Positions 1 through 10,730 of a stretch of 64,000 nt of DNA are shown in pieces. The translations under genes were made by a program, and so were the position numbers. The notes under the pieces were generated by a model, which had not been told where the DNA came from, ran no database searches, and saw only the letters and a program-made list of their open reading frames with translations. Numbering within the stretch: position 1 is the stretch's first letter; every line of letters begins with the position of its first letter. The stretch spans positions 124,001-188,000 of the forward strand of contig BDDD01000421.1 in NCBI GenBank assembly GCA_001972305.1, in the 5' to 3' direction. The stretch comes from Cephalotus follicularis. Taxonomy: Eukaryota; Streptophyta; Magnoliopsida; Oxalidales; Cephalotaceae.

Positions 1-427
1 ATTCCGAAGTAGTTACTTGCGACCTAGATATTGAAAGAACTTTGGCTGGATTTAGAGCAAATAACAGAATGGGTGATAATAATGATGCGCCCCCAAGACG
101 GCCCTTAAGTGAACACTTTACTCCAAGTGCATATACCACTGCGTCATGTATTAGGGTACCTGCTATCCAAGCAGCTCAATATGAGATCAAGTCTAGTATT
201 ATACAAATGTTACCATCCTTTTATGGACTTGCCGCAGAGGAACCGTATAAGCATTTGGATAAATTCATTGAGATCTATTCCACATTTAAAATTCAGAACT
301 TGTCGGAAGATGCCCTTAAGCTGATTTTGTTTCCATTCTTATTAAAAGACAGAGCTAAACAATGGCTCAATTCCTTGGATTCTGTGATTATCACCACATG
401 GGCACAATTATAATACGAGTTCCTTAA

Positions 428-1666
428 TGTTGGCCTTTGCCACCTCGTTAATTGCCTTAAGATGTGTTATTTCGATGATTAACAAACATGTAATACCTAT
501 ATGCATAATTCTCTGAACTATCAATTCATATACACACTTGATTTAATGCCCAAAGTTGTGCAAAGGTTATTTCTGCAGATACAGGCAAAAACAGCCGACT
601 GCCCAGGTTGGGCAGCCGACTATTTGGGTTGAGTAGCCGATTAAACAGCCGACTGGTTCTTGAAGGAATCCCAGCAACTGCAAGTACACTCCACACCAGC
701 CGACTGCATCAGGGGAGCAGCCGACTGCCAGGACAAAACAGCCGACTGCCAAGGAGGTCCAGTCGACTGTCTAGTGGTGTCAAAATGGCAGTAGGTTTTT
801 GAACTCCATACCACCTCAACCAGCCGACTGAAGCAGGACACCAGCCGACTATCAACATCTCCAACCGACTGTCAATGAAATGTGCAAAAATGGCAGTAGC
901 TTTTTAGAAGTCCAATCCACCTCAACCAACCGACTGAAACAGAGCATCAGCCGACTGTCCAGGAGAAACAGCCGACTATCCAGAGGAAGTAGGCGACTGC
1001 CTTCACCAACGGCTACATTTAAAATACGCGCCATCAAATCCGGCTGACTGCCCAAGAAATCCAGCCGACTGGATTATGCCAGACATTCAAAAATAGATCC
1101 GTTGGAGCACATGTTTATAAGACAAAGTGGAGCATTTTCCAAAGTACTTCAAGCATTCAAGTTGAAAAATCATTCAAGGCTACTCAAGCTACATTCTAAA
1201 CACTCTCCACACCAAAAGAGATTATATTGAAGCAATTTCACATATTACAAAGCCTTCATTTTTACATTCTCTATCACTAGAAGCTTTGTTCAATTTGAGC
1301 TTAATTGTAAACAAATTCGTTGTGAATTTGTAAACCTTCAAACACTATACACATCTTGTAAACAAGAGAGGTTGTCTCTTGTATAGCTCGGAAGGAGCAA
1401 TCTTGTATTCGCTTGATTGAAGCGAAAGTCATTGAAGCTCGGTTGGAGTTTCAAGCCCGGATTGGGGCATACATAGTGAAATACTCAAGGGGAGGCCTTG
1501 GGGAGTGGACGTAGGCGGTTTGCCGAACCACTATAAATCAGTTTGCAACTCTCTCTACCCTACACTCTTTAATTTCTGCATTTGAGTGATTGTGTTTAAA
1601 TTGTTTCTAGTATATTTGCTAGTTTATTTTTATAAATCTATTCACCCTCCCTCTAGACTTCCTACA
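428..1666 (+). mobile_element. SIRE-type copia solo LTR nested in Athila gag
   Basis: The LTR starts TGTTGGCC and ends CTTCCTACA. It is flanked by perfect 5-bp duplications CTTAA at 423-427 and 1667-1671, and removing it plus one copy rejoins the Gag reading frame. The 3' part has hallmarks of SIRE-type LTRs: a GTGGACGTAGGC...GCCGAACCACTATAAA block around 1505-1540 and a TTCACCCTCCCTCTAG end. No internal sequence remains, so this is a solo LTR left by recombination between two LTRs. A weak TATA-like sequence (TTTATAAGA, 1114-1122) lies just after the motif array at 592-1070. Confidence 0.9.
592..1070 (+). repeat. Array of AGCCGACTG motifs (RCCGAC, DRE/CRT-like) in LTR U3
   Basis: I count 13 perfect RCCGAC hexamers on the plus strand, 11 GCCGAC and 2 ACCGAC. 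They start at 594, 615, 648, 699, 720, 741, 823, 844, 864, 929, 950, 971 and 1064. Decayed versions (GCCGAT, GTCGAC, GGCGAC, GCTGAC) lie between them. Most are followed by TG or TA, giving AGCCGACTG. Spacing is often 21 bp (594/615, 699/720/741, 823/844, 929/950/971), about two helical turns. The array ends about 45 bp before a candidate TATA box. RCCGAC is the core bound by plant CBF/DREB1 factors; function here is inference. Confidence 0.85.
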
Positions 1667-2745
1667 CTTAAGAAATATTTTTCCATAGGTCGAACCAACC
1701 AGATAAGACGAGCTCTCACTAGCTTCTCACAACAAAATGGTTAGCAGTTCCATGAGTCTGGGATAGATTAAAGGACCTCATCAGGAAATGTCCCCATCAT
1801 GTCATCCTTAAATGCCAGTTAGTCCAATGCTTCTATGATGGATTGACCGCACAAAATAGACAGATGGTGGATGCTTCTTGTGGAGGCACATTTATGCACA
1901 AAAGTGAGGACGAGGCATGGCAATTGTTTGAGTCCCTCAGCGAGAACTCTTTGCATAATTTATCATTCATAGTAGAGTCCTCCACAATGGGTACTCAGAA
2001 GAAAGGAGGTATATATGAGGTTAGCCAATTTGGGACCATCAAGGCCAAGGTGGACATCCTATCTCAGAAGTTATATAAAGTGCTAACTATAGGGATGCTT
2101 CCTACGCAATCTACTCAAACTTCTATTACACAAGAGGCTTGTGCCTTATGTGCCAACCCAACACATTAGTGATTTCCCACTTGCTGTGGAATATCCATAA
2201 TTTATTCAAGAACAAGCACAAACAGTGCAAGGATTCTCGAGATCGGGGAATGATCCATATTCCAACACATATAACCCAGGATGGAGGAATCACCCAAACT
2301 TTGGATGGAAGTAGCCCAATACTAGCCACAACACCCCTTATAGGCAAGGTAATTCCATTCCTTATCAGAATGCCTATTGGGATGTACAACAATCAAATCA
2401 TCCACCGCCTCAAGCACCTATGGCAACTGATCAAATCCTTCACTCCCATACCCAATCCATCTCCAAATTGGTTGGATAGCTAGCTGATGTCATCAGGAAG
2501 AGAGAAGGAGGCACCTACCCAATCAAGCGATAGGCAATCCTAGAAATCAGTCTGGACAGTGTTCCCACTTAGAACAAGCCCAAGCAATTACGACTTTGAG
2601 AAGTGGGAGGGTAATCGGAGAACCGTAAGTAACTGTTTCAAATCCAGATACGATTCATGATAAGAGTACTGAGGAAAGAGTATCTTTAGAGAATGGTGAG
2701 AAAGAGACCGTTGGCAATTCTAAAAGGAAAATCACTAACGTACCC

Positions 2746-3790
2746 ATGTCTAAAGAGAATGAACGCATTGGGAAGGAAAAAGGCATTACTCATGTTTCAC
2801 CGAAAGCACCTTTTCCTGAGTGTTTACGATCTCCGTATCTTGTTCCTCTGTTTGGTAAAAAGGTTGCAAGGATGGAAGAGATGATGGAACTGTTTAAGCA
2901 GGTCCAGATCAACCTTCCTCTCCTAGACGCAATACAGCAAGTGCCAGCGTATGCCAAGTTCCTCAAGGACTTATGCACCACGAAGCGTAAGCTGAAAACT
3001 CACATTCCGAAAATTGCCTATCTCATAGAGCAGGTGAGCGCAGTGCTTTCTAACAAGCTGCCACCTAAACTAAAGGACTTTGGAGCTCCTCTGATATCTT
3101 GCAAGATTGGAAATTTACAAATAGAGAGAGCACTACTGGATTTAGGGGCCAGCATTAACATCCTCCCAGCTCAGTTTATAACCATTTTGGGTTTGGAGAA
3201 TTGAAACCCACTAAGGTGACTCTTCAACTTGCTGACAGATCCCTAAAAATTCATAAGGGATTCATTGAAGACGTTTTAGTGAAAGTAGATGAGCTTTATT
3301 TTACAGTGGATTTCCTTGTGCTTGATATGGAAACCTCTTCGAATGGGAAACCACAATCGATTATCTTAGGTCGTCCTTTCTTAGCCACAACAAATGCTTA
3401 CATAAACTGTCAATCTGGAGCTATGGACATATCCTTTGGTAATAAGAAGTTGAGACTTAACATCTTCAATGCAGCCCTAGGACCTCAAGGTGAGCAGGAT
3501 TGTTTTGCCATAGATATGATATATGAGGTAATATCCGAGTATGCATCCGAGACGCTCATCAATAACTCTTTGCACCGATATTTGAGCCTCTTTGGCGACG
3601 ATTGTGATACTGATTCTAACACCATGGAGATTAATGCCTTGTTGGATTTCCCTAGTTCTTCAAATCTTCCCCCATGGACGTATAAATTTGAGCCATTACC
3701 CCCTCTGGCAAATTCACCCATGCCGAATTCCATAGAGTCTTTTCCTGTTTTAGATAGAAAACCCTTACCCAACTATTTGAAGTATGCTTA
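2746..3790 (+). pseudogene. Athila aspartic protease region of gag-pol, frameshifted
   Basis: This region processes the Gag-Pol polyprotein. The protease signature is ALLDLGASINILPAQF (about 3127-3174); this family has DLGA in place of the usual D-S/T-G. A one-base loss near 3197 breaks the frame. Translation resumes with LKPTKVTLQLADRS, then IILGRPFLATTNA, the second conserved protease block. The linker to reverse transcriptase continues to 3790, where a nested element splits the codon run KYAY / LGPNETLPV. The other side of the break is at 7259. A near-identical domain order occurs in the second Athila relic at 48296-49063. Non-functional. Confidence 0.85.
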
Positions 3791-4852
3791 TGTTGGAAAT
3801 GTATGGCAACCTTTAATAAGAAATTTGTTTGCGGAATTAACAAATTAAGATTATGAAACTAAACAATCACAAGAATAAATAAAGCACTTGTAAGTAAGGA
3901 GATAAGGGATAGAGAGTGTGCAAACGATTTATAGTGGTTCGGCAAAATCCGTGCCTACGTCCACTTTCTCAAGAACCCCTTGAGTTTCCACTAGAATCCA
4001 CTAGCAACCTTTGATTTTCGGCTTACGGGTGCAAATCAAAGCAAAACCACCTTACACTTGATTTTGGGTTCCGGGTGCAAATCAATCAAACACCTTGCAA
4101 GGGTTCACTCCCCTCTTTTACAATGAAGGATGAAAGAATTGGTTTGTGTTTACAAATAACCTTTTGAAAGGTTGGATATGAAAGTTATAGCTTAGTTACA
4201 AGATTTGGATATGAAAGTGTAATCAAAAGCTTGATGTCTTTCTCTTTGTAGATGTGCAAGTTTTGATGTTGAGATTGGATGTTCAAAGTCTCTCTTTTAG
4301 ATTGGATGATCAAAAGTTGTTCCAAATCACTTTGAGCTTGTTTCTTGGCTTGTATTTATAGCATTCTTTTGATTCTAGCTGATGGTGAAGAAATAGAGCC
4401 GTTGGAGAAGTCTTGGAAGTTGTTGCTACAAAGTTGACTCTTTAAAACAAGTTTTGATATTGTTTCAGCCGTCCAAAGCGTCCACGGTATTGCCTAAAGC
4501 GTCGGCGCTTAGGTTACCATTAGGAGTTAAATTTGAATATTCTCGTTTTGTCTGTCGGCACTCTGTTCTCAGTGTCGACTCTTTGGCATAAAGCGCTGAC
4601 GCTTTAATCCTAAGCGTCGCCGCTTTGAGTACTTCAACTGATTTTGCTCTTCACTGGTTTTAACGGCAGATATACGCTTCTCAGGCGTCGACTTTTTGGC
4701 ATAAAACGCTGACGCTTTAATTGTAACCGTCGGCGCTTTGTCCTGTTTCTGCACTTCTTTATTTTGTTTATTTCTTTTCTTGCACAGAAAGTAACAATGT
4801 TAAATACAAATTTGTAATCATTAAAACTTAGGATTGAGACTAAAAGTCAACA
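3791..4852 (-). repeat. 3' LTR of the nested gag-only SIRE-type element
   Basis: On the minus strand it starts TGTTGACTTTTAGTC (ending at 4852) and ends in CCAACA at 3791. U5 has the SIRE-type block GTGGACGTAGGC...CCGAACCACTATAAA, seen reversed at about 3920-3965. A minus-strand TATA box TATAAATACA lies at 4351-4360. The GCGTCGACGC-like motif array sits just upstream of it at 4470-4742. Confidence 0.9.
4470..4742 (-). repeat. Array of GCGTCGACGC-type motifs upstream of the LTR TATA box
   Basis: Imperfect copies alternate as AAGCGTCGGCGCTTAG, GTGTCGACTCTTTGGC, AAGCGCTGACGCTTTA, AAGCGTCGCCGCTTTG and GGCGTCGACTTTTTGGC. The sub-block 'GTCGACT...TTTGGCATAAA.CGCTGACGCTTTAAT' occurs twice, about 110 bp apart. 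The duplicate array in the other LTR lies at about 6875-7145. The array is 110 bp upstream (minus strand) of the TATA box at 4351-4360. Confidence 0.8.
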
Positions 4853-4868
4853 ATCTCCCCCTTTTTGA
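4853..4868 (-). promoter_or_regulatory. Polypurine tract of the nested SIRE-type element
   Basis: On the minus strand the sequence AAAAAGGGGGAGAT directly precedes TGTTGAC, the first bases of the 3' LTR. This is the plus-strand primer position, and it fixes the LTR boundary at 4852/4853. The remaining 4869-5463 is AT-rich non-coding DNA with further CTCCCC runs and no pol homology. Confidence 0.8.
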
Positions 4869-5463
4869 TGATTACAAAAATTTGCTACATTAAGGAAAAA
4901 TTTATACCAATTGAAGACAAAAAGAAATTTTCTTTAGATACCAAGACAAAAATTTCTTTAGATGTCAATCTTAAAAATTTTAGATAAACTCCCCCTTAAT
5001 ATGACATCTAATTTTCAAAAATAAGGATTTATGCAAATAATCTTATCTTTTCCATAAATTCCCCTTTAACACATTTTTCATTAATAGCACATTTTCATAT
5101 CTAGCTCCCCTTAGCATAAGATATCAATTTTTCCTTAAGCATTAAGCATTCTCCCCATTTTTGTTAGCATCAAAAAGATAATGTCAAAGAATTGACACAA
5201 ATTAAACAATTTAAAAGGGATATCAAATGAGAATAGAGGAATACCAATTGAAATAAAATCCATTTAAAGTTTAAAATATCAATATCATAAAAAATTTGAG
5301 AGATACTAATTGTTGGATAAAATGATACTAAATAAAAGATTACAAGAAACAACATTATATCAATATAATATCAATACCTCCCCCTCAACTAAGAGCTTTC
5401 TTCCTCAAACTTATGTACTTGAACATTTTGAAATTAACTCCAAGTACACCTACAAAACAAAGT

Positions 5464-6700
5464 TTAAGCTTTTGGTACCCATTTGAACTTGGGTCCTTTC
5501 AAGTTAGTCACAAGAGTTCCTTTTGGAACCCAAATCTTTCTAGTTTTACCAAAACAAAGATTATTTCTAAAAATGCAAGAGGTAGATACATGTCCTAATT
5601 TACCACAATAATTGCACCAAATTTTAGGCTCATTTTTCTTAACAAAGAAATTGTTAAAGTGTTTGACATTTTTCATTTGTTCATAGCCATGACCGGCTTT
5701 GTCAAATACACATCTTTGTAAACCTAATAAGTTATCCAATTTAGCACTACTATTTGAAAAAGTGGAAAAAGATTTCTTCAAAACATCAATCTCAATTTTT
5801 AGCTTTTCATTTTCTTCCATAAAATCATTTGACAATTTTGAAGAAACATTTAAAACGTCAATCTCATTCAAATAGAAGCTATTCTTATCCTTTAGAGATT
5901 CAATTTCGTTCACATATTTGCTATTTTCATTTTTTAGAGTTTCCAATTCTTTAGAAATAGAAATCGCATTTTTCTTTAGAGATTTGTTCTTTAAACAAAT
6001 ATTTTCATATTCAACATACAATTTCTCATAAGCATTTTGCAACTCATCAAAAGTAAAATTTACCTCATTTTCACTTTCATCTTCACTTGTATCTTCTTCC
6101 AAAGCCATGAGAGCAAAATTTACAACTTCTTCATCACTTCCACTTTCTTCGGAGCTTGAGAGATCACTATCGTCCCAAGTAGCTACCATTGCTTTCTTCT
6201 TCTTGGAATGCTCTTTGATGAATTTTTCTTTCTTCTTAAGATTTGGGCACTCGTTTTTGAAATGGCCCGGCTTTTTGCATTCATAGCAAGTTGGTTCTTC
6301 CTTCTTGCCTTCTTTAAAGCCTTCTTGCCCTTTTGACTTTTGAGAAACTTCTTGAATTGGGAAGTTATAAGTGCCACATCTCCATCTTCATCACTTTTGC
6401 TTTCTTCCTTTGAGGCTTTTAGAGCGATTGACTTCTTCTTCTTGACTTCCACATGCTCATGATTCTTCATTGTTGTCTCATGTGTCATCAAGGAACCAAG
6501 GAGTTGTTCGAGAAGGAGTGTTGAGAGATCCTTAGCCTCCTCAATGGCCGTCACCTTAGGAGGCCAACTTCTTGGCAAGAACCTTAAAATTTTCCTTACA
6601 AGTTCTTGGTTAGAATATGATTTGCCAAGATTTTTAAGGGAGTTAGTAATAGTAGTAAAGCGAGTAAACATGTCACTTATACATTCATCAAAAGTCTCTC
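5464..6700 (-). pseudogene. SIRE-type Gag (UBN2-like core and zinc knuckle), 5'-truncated
   Basis: The upstream frame (about 6700-6183) has the copia Gag core: FTRFTTITNSLKNLGKSYSN, then ELVRKILRFLPRSW and KVTAIEEAKDLS. A lysine-rich tail follows. A frameshift near 6190 leads into the second frame, with acidic and coiled-coil-like repeats and one CCHC zinc knuckle (CNYCGKLGHVSTSC). It ends in the SIRE-typical C-terminus with IWVPKGT and WVPKA. The N-terminus is replaced by LTR sequence at 6691-6700, so the apparent start (EQLLIIQSKRE) is a chimera of LTR and Gag. No protease or pol follows. Confidence 0.85.
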
Positions 6701-7258
6701 TTTTAGATTGGATGATCAAAAGTTGTTCCAAATCACTTTGAGCTTGTTTCTTGGCTTGTATTTATAGCATTCTTTTGATTCTAGCCGTTGGTGAAGAAAT
6801 AGAGCCGTTGGAGAAGTCTTGGAAGTTGTTGCTACAAAGTTGGCTCTTTAAAACAAGTTTTGATATTGTTCCAGCCATCCAAAATGTCGACGGTATTGCC
6901 TAAAGCGTTGGCGCTTAGGTTACCGTTAGGAGTTAAATTTGAATTTTCTCGTTTTGTCTGTCGGCGCTCTGTTCTCAGTGTCGACTCTTTGGCATAAAGA
7001 GCTGACGCTTTAATCCTAAGCGTCACCGCTTTGAGTACTTCAACTGATTTTGCTCTTCACTGGCTTTAACGGTAGATATACGCTTCTCAGGCGTCGACTT
7101 TTTGGCATAAAGCGCTGACGCTTTAATTGTAACCGTCGGCGCTTTGTCCTGTTTCTGCACTTCTCTATTTTGTTTATTTCTTTTCTTGCACAGAAAGTAA
7201 CAAAGTTAAATGCAAATTTGTAATCATTAAAACTTAGGATTGAGACTAAAAGTCAATA
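6691..7258 (-). repeat. 5' LTR remnant (U3 and early R) of the nested SIRE-type element
   Basis: It corresponds base for base to 4285-4852, including the TATA box (about 6757-6766) and a second copy of the motif array (about 6875-7145). The outer end reads TATTGACT on the minus strand where the intact LTR has TGTTGACT, a single transition. The inner end joins directly to gag coding sequence at 6690/6691, where AAAGTCTCTC is shared. Confidence 0.85.
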
Positions 7259-8295
7259 GCTTACTTGGGGCCAAATGAGACACTCCCTGTCATTATTGCC
7301 TCCAGTTTGACTACTGATCAAGAAGACAAGGTATTGGCAGTTCTAAAGGATCACAAAGAATCCATTGGGTGGTCAGTGGCAGATCTGAAAGGTATAAGCC
7401 CATCTATCTGTATGCATCCAATTTTCTGTGAAGATGGTGCTAAACCTTTTAGGGATGCACAACGAAGATTGAATCCAAATATGCATGAAGTTGTCAAGAA
7501 TGAGATTGTGAAGTGGTTAGATGCCGTCATTATTTACCCCATCTCTGACAGTAAATGGGCCAGTCCCACTCAGGTAGTGCCAGAGAAGTCGGGAATTACA
7601 GTACTTGAGAATGAAAAAGGTGACAAGATCCCAACTCGCACAATGACTGGTTGTTGAGTATGCATTGATTATAGAAAATTTAATTATTTCAGTCGCAAGG
7701 ATCACTTTCCACTTCCATTCATTGATCAGATCCTTGAGAAGCTGTCTGGCAACCAAGTAAGTGTATGCCTAGAAGACCAAGAGAAAACCACATTTACATG
7801 CCCTTATGGCACATTCGCTTTCCGCAGGATGCCCTTGGACTATGAAACACCCCTGCCACTTTGCAGCGTTGTATGCTCTCTATATTCTCTGATATGGTAG
7901 GGGAGTTCCTCGAGGTTTTTATGGATGATTTCTTTGTCTTTGGAGCATCTTTTGATGATAGCCTCCTTAAGCTTGAAAAGGTTCTCGGGTGTTGTAAGGA
8001 GACAAATCTGGTTCTAAGTTGGGAGAAAAGCCATTTTATGGTTCAAGAATGCATTGTACTTGGACACATTGTCTCCTCCGGTAGGATTGAGGTGAATAGA
8101 GCAAAAGTTGAATTAATCCAGAAATTCCCTCCTCTCGTTCTATTCGGCAAGTTATATCTTTGCTTGACCATGCCGGATTTTACAAGCGATTCATTAAAGA
8201 CTTTAGTTCCATCTCTAGACCCTTGTGCAACCTATTTCTCAAAGAGGTACCATTTGTCTTTGATGATGCCTGTGTCCAGTCTTTTCAGATTTTGA
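7259..8295 (+). pseudogene. Athila reverse transcriptase pseudogene
   Basis: It copies element RNA into DNA within the particle. The frame restarts with LGPNETLPVIIASSL, then IGWSVADLKGISPSICMHPI, a highly conserved entry to Athila RT. The fingers region is at KWASPTQVVPEKSG (7555-7596). A TGA at 7655-7657 interrupts VCIDYRKFN. A further frameshift precedes the palm. The catalytic box is FMDDFFVFG (about 7918-7944), the Athila form of YxDD. Then come NLVLSWEKSHFMV and LGHIVSSGRIEV. The frame is lost again near 8130. Inactive. Confidence 0.88.
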
Positions 8296-8786
8296 AGGAT
8301 TTATTGTCCACTGCGCCTATTATCCAGCCCCCAGATTAGTCATTTCCCTTTGAAATTATATGCGATGCATCGGATTATGCAGTCGGTGTGATTTTAGGAC
8401 AAAAAGTAGACAAGAAACCGGTTGTCATTTACTATGCTAGTAAGACTTTTTCAGAGGCTCAATCAAATTACACCACGACTGAAAAAGAATTGTTAGCAGT
8501 AGTGTTTGCTCTGGAAAAGTTTTGCTCCTATCTCCTCGAATCCAAGGTTGTGGTGTATACGGATCATTATGCTCTTAAACACCTCCTTTCCAAGAAGGAC
8601 ACCAAACCTAGACTTATTCAATGGATTCTGCTATTACAGGAATTTGACTTGGAAATCCGTGATAAGAAAGGTTCTGAGAATGTCGTAGCTGACCATCTGT
8701 CCAGAGTCTTAGTTGAATCTCCCTCATCCATGGAATTAGTTAGAGATTCATTCCCTGATGAACATCTTTTTTGCAGTTTCCCATAG
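8290..8786 (+). pseudogene. Athila RNase H domain
   Basis: RNase H degrades the RNA strand of the RNA-DNA hybrid. The Ty3 RNase H block is well kept: [15 protein letters not shown] near 8360, then [20 protein letters not shown] with the catalytic Glu in [15 protein letters not shown], and [17 protein letters not shown], which carries an Asp. It ends in VADHLSRV. A stop at 8337-8339 (TAG) interrupts the link to RT, and the next stop at 8784-8786 separates it from integrase in another frame. Confidence 0.88.
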
Positions 8787-10090
8787 ACCTTCTCCGCGGT
8801 ATGCGTATATAGTGAATTACTTGGCTATTGGGAAGCTTCCCGACGGTTGGGGTAAGCAGGAAAAAGACAGGTTTTTCGCTCAGCTTAAGTTTTGCATATG
8901 GGAGGATCCTGAATTATTTTGGTATTGTCCAGATCAGATTATCCGTCGTTGTGTTTCGGAGAGTGAGTTCCACAATATTCTTACTTTTTACCACTCTCTT
9001 GATTGTGGAGGACATTTCAGTGGGAAGAAAACAGCTACCAAAGTCTTGCAAAGTGGTTTATATTGGCCTACATTGTTCAAAGACACCCATGATTTCTTCT
9101 GCACTTGTGTTAACTGCCAAAAAGTAGGAAATATATATCATAGAAACATGATGCCATTGAGCCCTATTTTAGTTGTGGAGATATTCGATGTTTGGGGTAT
9201 AGACTTTATGGAACATTTTCCATCGTCTTTTGGGCATGAGTATATTTTAGTTGCTGTGGATTATGTGTCTATGTGGGTAGAAGCTTAGGCCACTAGGACC
9301 AATGATCATAAGGTAGTGATTAAATTCGTGCAAAGTCATATTTTCAGCCGTTTTGGTTTTCCAAAAGCCATTATCAGTGATGGTGGTTCACATTTTAAAC
9401 ACTGGAATGTAGGCACACTCTTAAAAAAATACTTGATAACGCATAAGATTGCCACTCTGTATCATCCACAGACTAGTGGGCAAGTAGATGTGTCCAATAG
9501 GGAGCTTAAGAGAATACTGGAGAAAACTATTAGGCCAGATAGGAAAGATTGGTCATTAAGACTAGATGACGCTTTTTGGCCCTATCGAACAACATATAAG
9601 ACTCCCATTGGCATGTCACCATACCGCCTTGTTTTTTTGGAAAGCTTGCCATTTGCCTGTTGAGTTGGAACACCGTGTGCTATGGGCTATAAGGAAATTC
9701 AATTTTGACATGAAGACAGTAGGTTCTAATCGTGCTATTCAGCTTTTAGAGCTCGACGAGTGGCGTAACAGTGCGTATGAGAGTGCACGGACTTACAAGG
9801 CTAGGACTAAGGACTTTCATGATAAGTATATTGTTAGGAAATCTTTTGAACCTAATTAGAAAGTCTGGCTTTTTAACTCCAAGTTACGCTTGTTTCCAGG
9901 TAAACTTTGGGATGGCCCATTCATAGTTATTAAAGTATTTCCTCATGGTGTTGTGACCATCAAACACCCGACCAATGGATCCACATTTAAAGTAAATGGG
10001 CAGCGTATGAAACCATATGTGGACGGAATTACTGATGGACAGATCATCAAGTCTGTTGACTTGATTGATCCTGTCTACACTCCTCTGTGA
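8787..10090 (+). pseudogene. Athila integrase pseudogene
   Basis: Integrase inserts the DNA copy. The N-terminal zinc-binding region has the two His (FYHSLDCGGHF) and two Cys (CTCVNCQK, about 9103-9126). The core has Asp in VWGIDFMEHF (about 9190-9219), Asp in IISDGGSHF (about 9373-9399) and Glu in SNRELKRIL (about 9493-9519), the DDE triad. A TAG at 9286-9288 and a frameshift near 9655 break it. The C-terminal chromatin-side part continues at 9890-10090 (GKLWDGPFIVIKVFPHG, then VNGQRMKPY) and ends with TGA at 10088. Confidence 0.88.
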
Positions 10091-10696
10091 TGTCCACACC
10101 AGCTGCGTCTAGCTAAAGACGTTAAAGCCTAGCGCTTAGTGGGAGACAACCCACTGTTTTTTTTTATGTACCTCATTTCCTTTATGTTTTTGTTTTTGTA
10201 GGTACAATTCTGTGCAGATCGATAGCTTTTAGAGTTTCTGGTTGCATCCTATTTATTTCGAGCCTTCATGATCATATCCGATAAACCCTAGCCCGTTGTT
10301 CTTTTATTTATTTGCTTTGTTCCATCTATTTTTGCTCATTTATTGTTATTTTTGTAGTTGTGTTTCATTGCATTGAGGACAATACAAAGTTTAAGTATGG
10401 GGAGGAGTAAATGTTGATATGCTTAGAAATAATAGAAATCCCATAGGAGAAATAATAAAAATCTTGTTTTCAAGGAAAAGAAAAGGAATATATCTCAAGG
10501 TAGGAGTGTATGCAAAAAATAAATTTTGAAGAAAGAATAAAAAGACTAATCTTGTGTGCTTTCAAGGTTTCATAAATTTTAGTAAGGAGAAAGACAATGA
10601 ATGGATGTTCTTGCATATATGTGTTTTCAAGGTTTCATAAATTTTAGTAAGGAGAAAGACAATGAATGGATGTTCTTGCATATATATATATATATA

Positions 10697-10730
<34 letters not shown>

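Larger units (their letters stand above)
3..2483 (+). pseudogene. Athila gag (capsid) pseudogene, interrupted by a solo LTR
   Basis: Gag forms the virus-like particle of the element. The frame is open from the left edge, with a plausible ATG at 69. The retrotransposon Gag core is recognisable (FYGLAAEEPYKHLDKFIEI, later KDRAKQWLNSL). At 411-413 a TAA stands where this family usually has a Gln codon. At 428 a solo LTR interrupts the frame. Gag resumes at 1672 (GRTNQIRRALTSFSQQNG), meets a stop near 1733 and a frameshift before 1765, then continues as WDRLKDLIRKCPHHVILKC and the 1843-2169 frame. The C-terminal part (about 2140-2483) needs further frame changes and contains the family motif NPGWRNHPNF. 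The left end is cut by the window. Confidence 0.85.
3791..7258 (-). mobile_element. Gag-only SIRE-type copia derivative nested in Athila pol
   Basis: The element is bounded by perfect 5-bp duplications GCTTA at 3786-3790 and 7259-7263. Read on the minus strand it has a 5' LTR remnant (7258-6691), a gag remnant (to 5464), about 600 bp without coding, a polypurine tract and a full 3' LTR (4852-3791). There is no protease, integrase, RT or RNase H. The 568-bp LTR remnant aligns end to end with 4285-4852 with no net indel and few differences, so insertion was fairly recent. The U5 part of the 5' LTR, the primer-binding site and the Gag N-terminus are deleted together. It resembles the TR-GAG class of non-autonomous plant elements. 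Confidence 0.9.

Noticed and set aside
567-1055. ORFs with repeated SRLPG/AVGC-type peptides
   Set aside because: They are translations of the AGCCGACTG array.
592-1070. CRISPR-like regularly spaced repeats
   Set aside because: The repeat is 9 nt, degenerate and lies inside a plant solo LTR with TSDs; there are no unique 30-nt spacers or cas genes.
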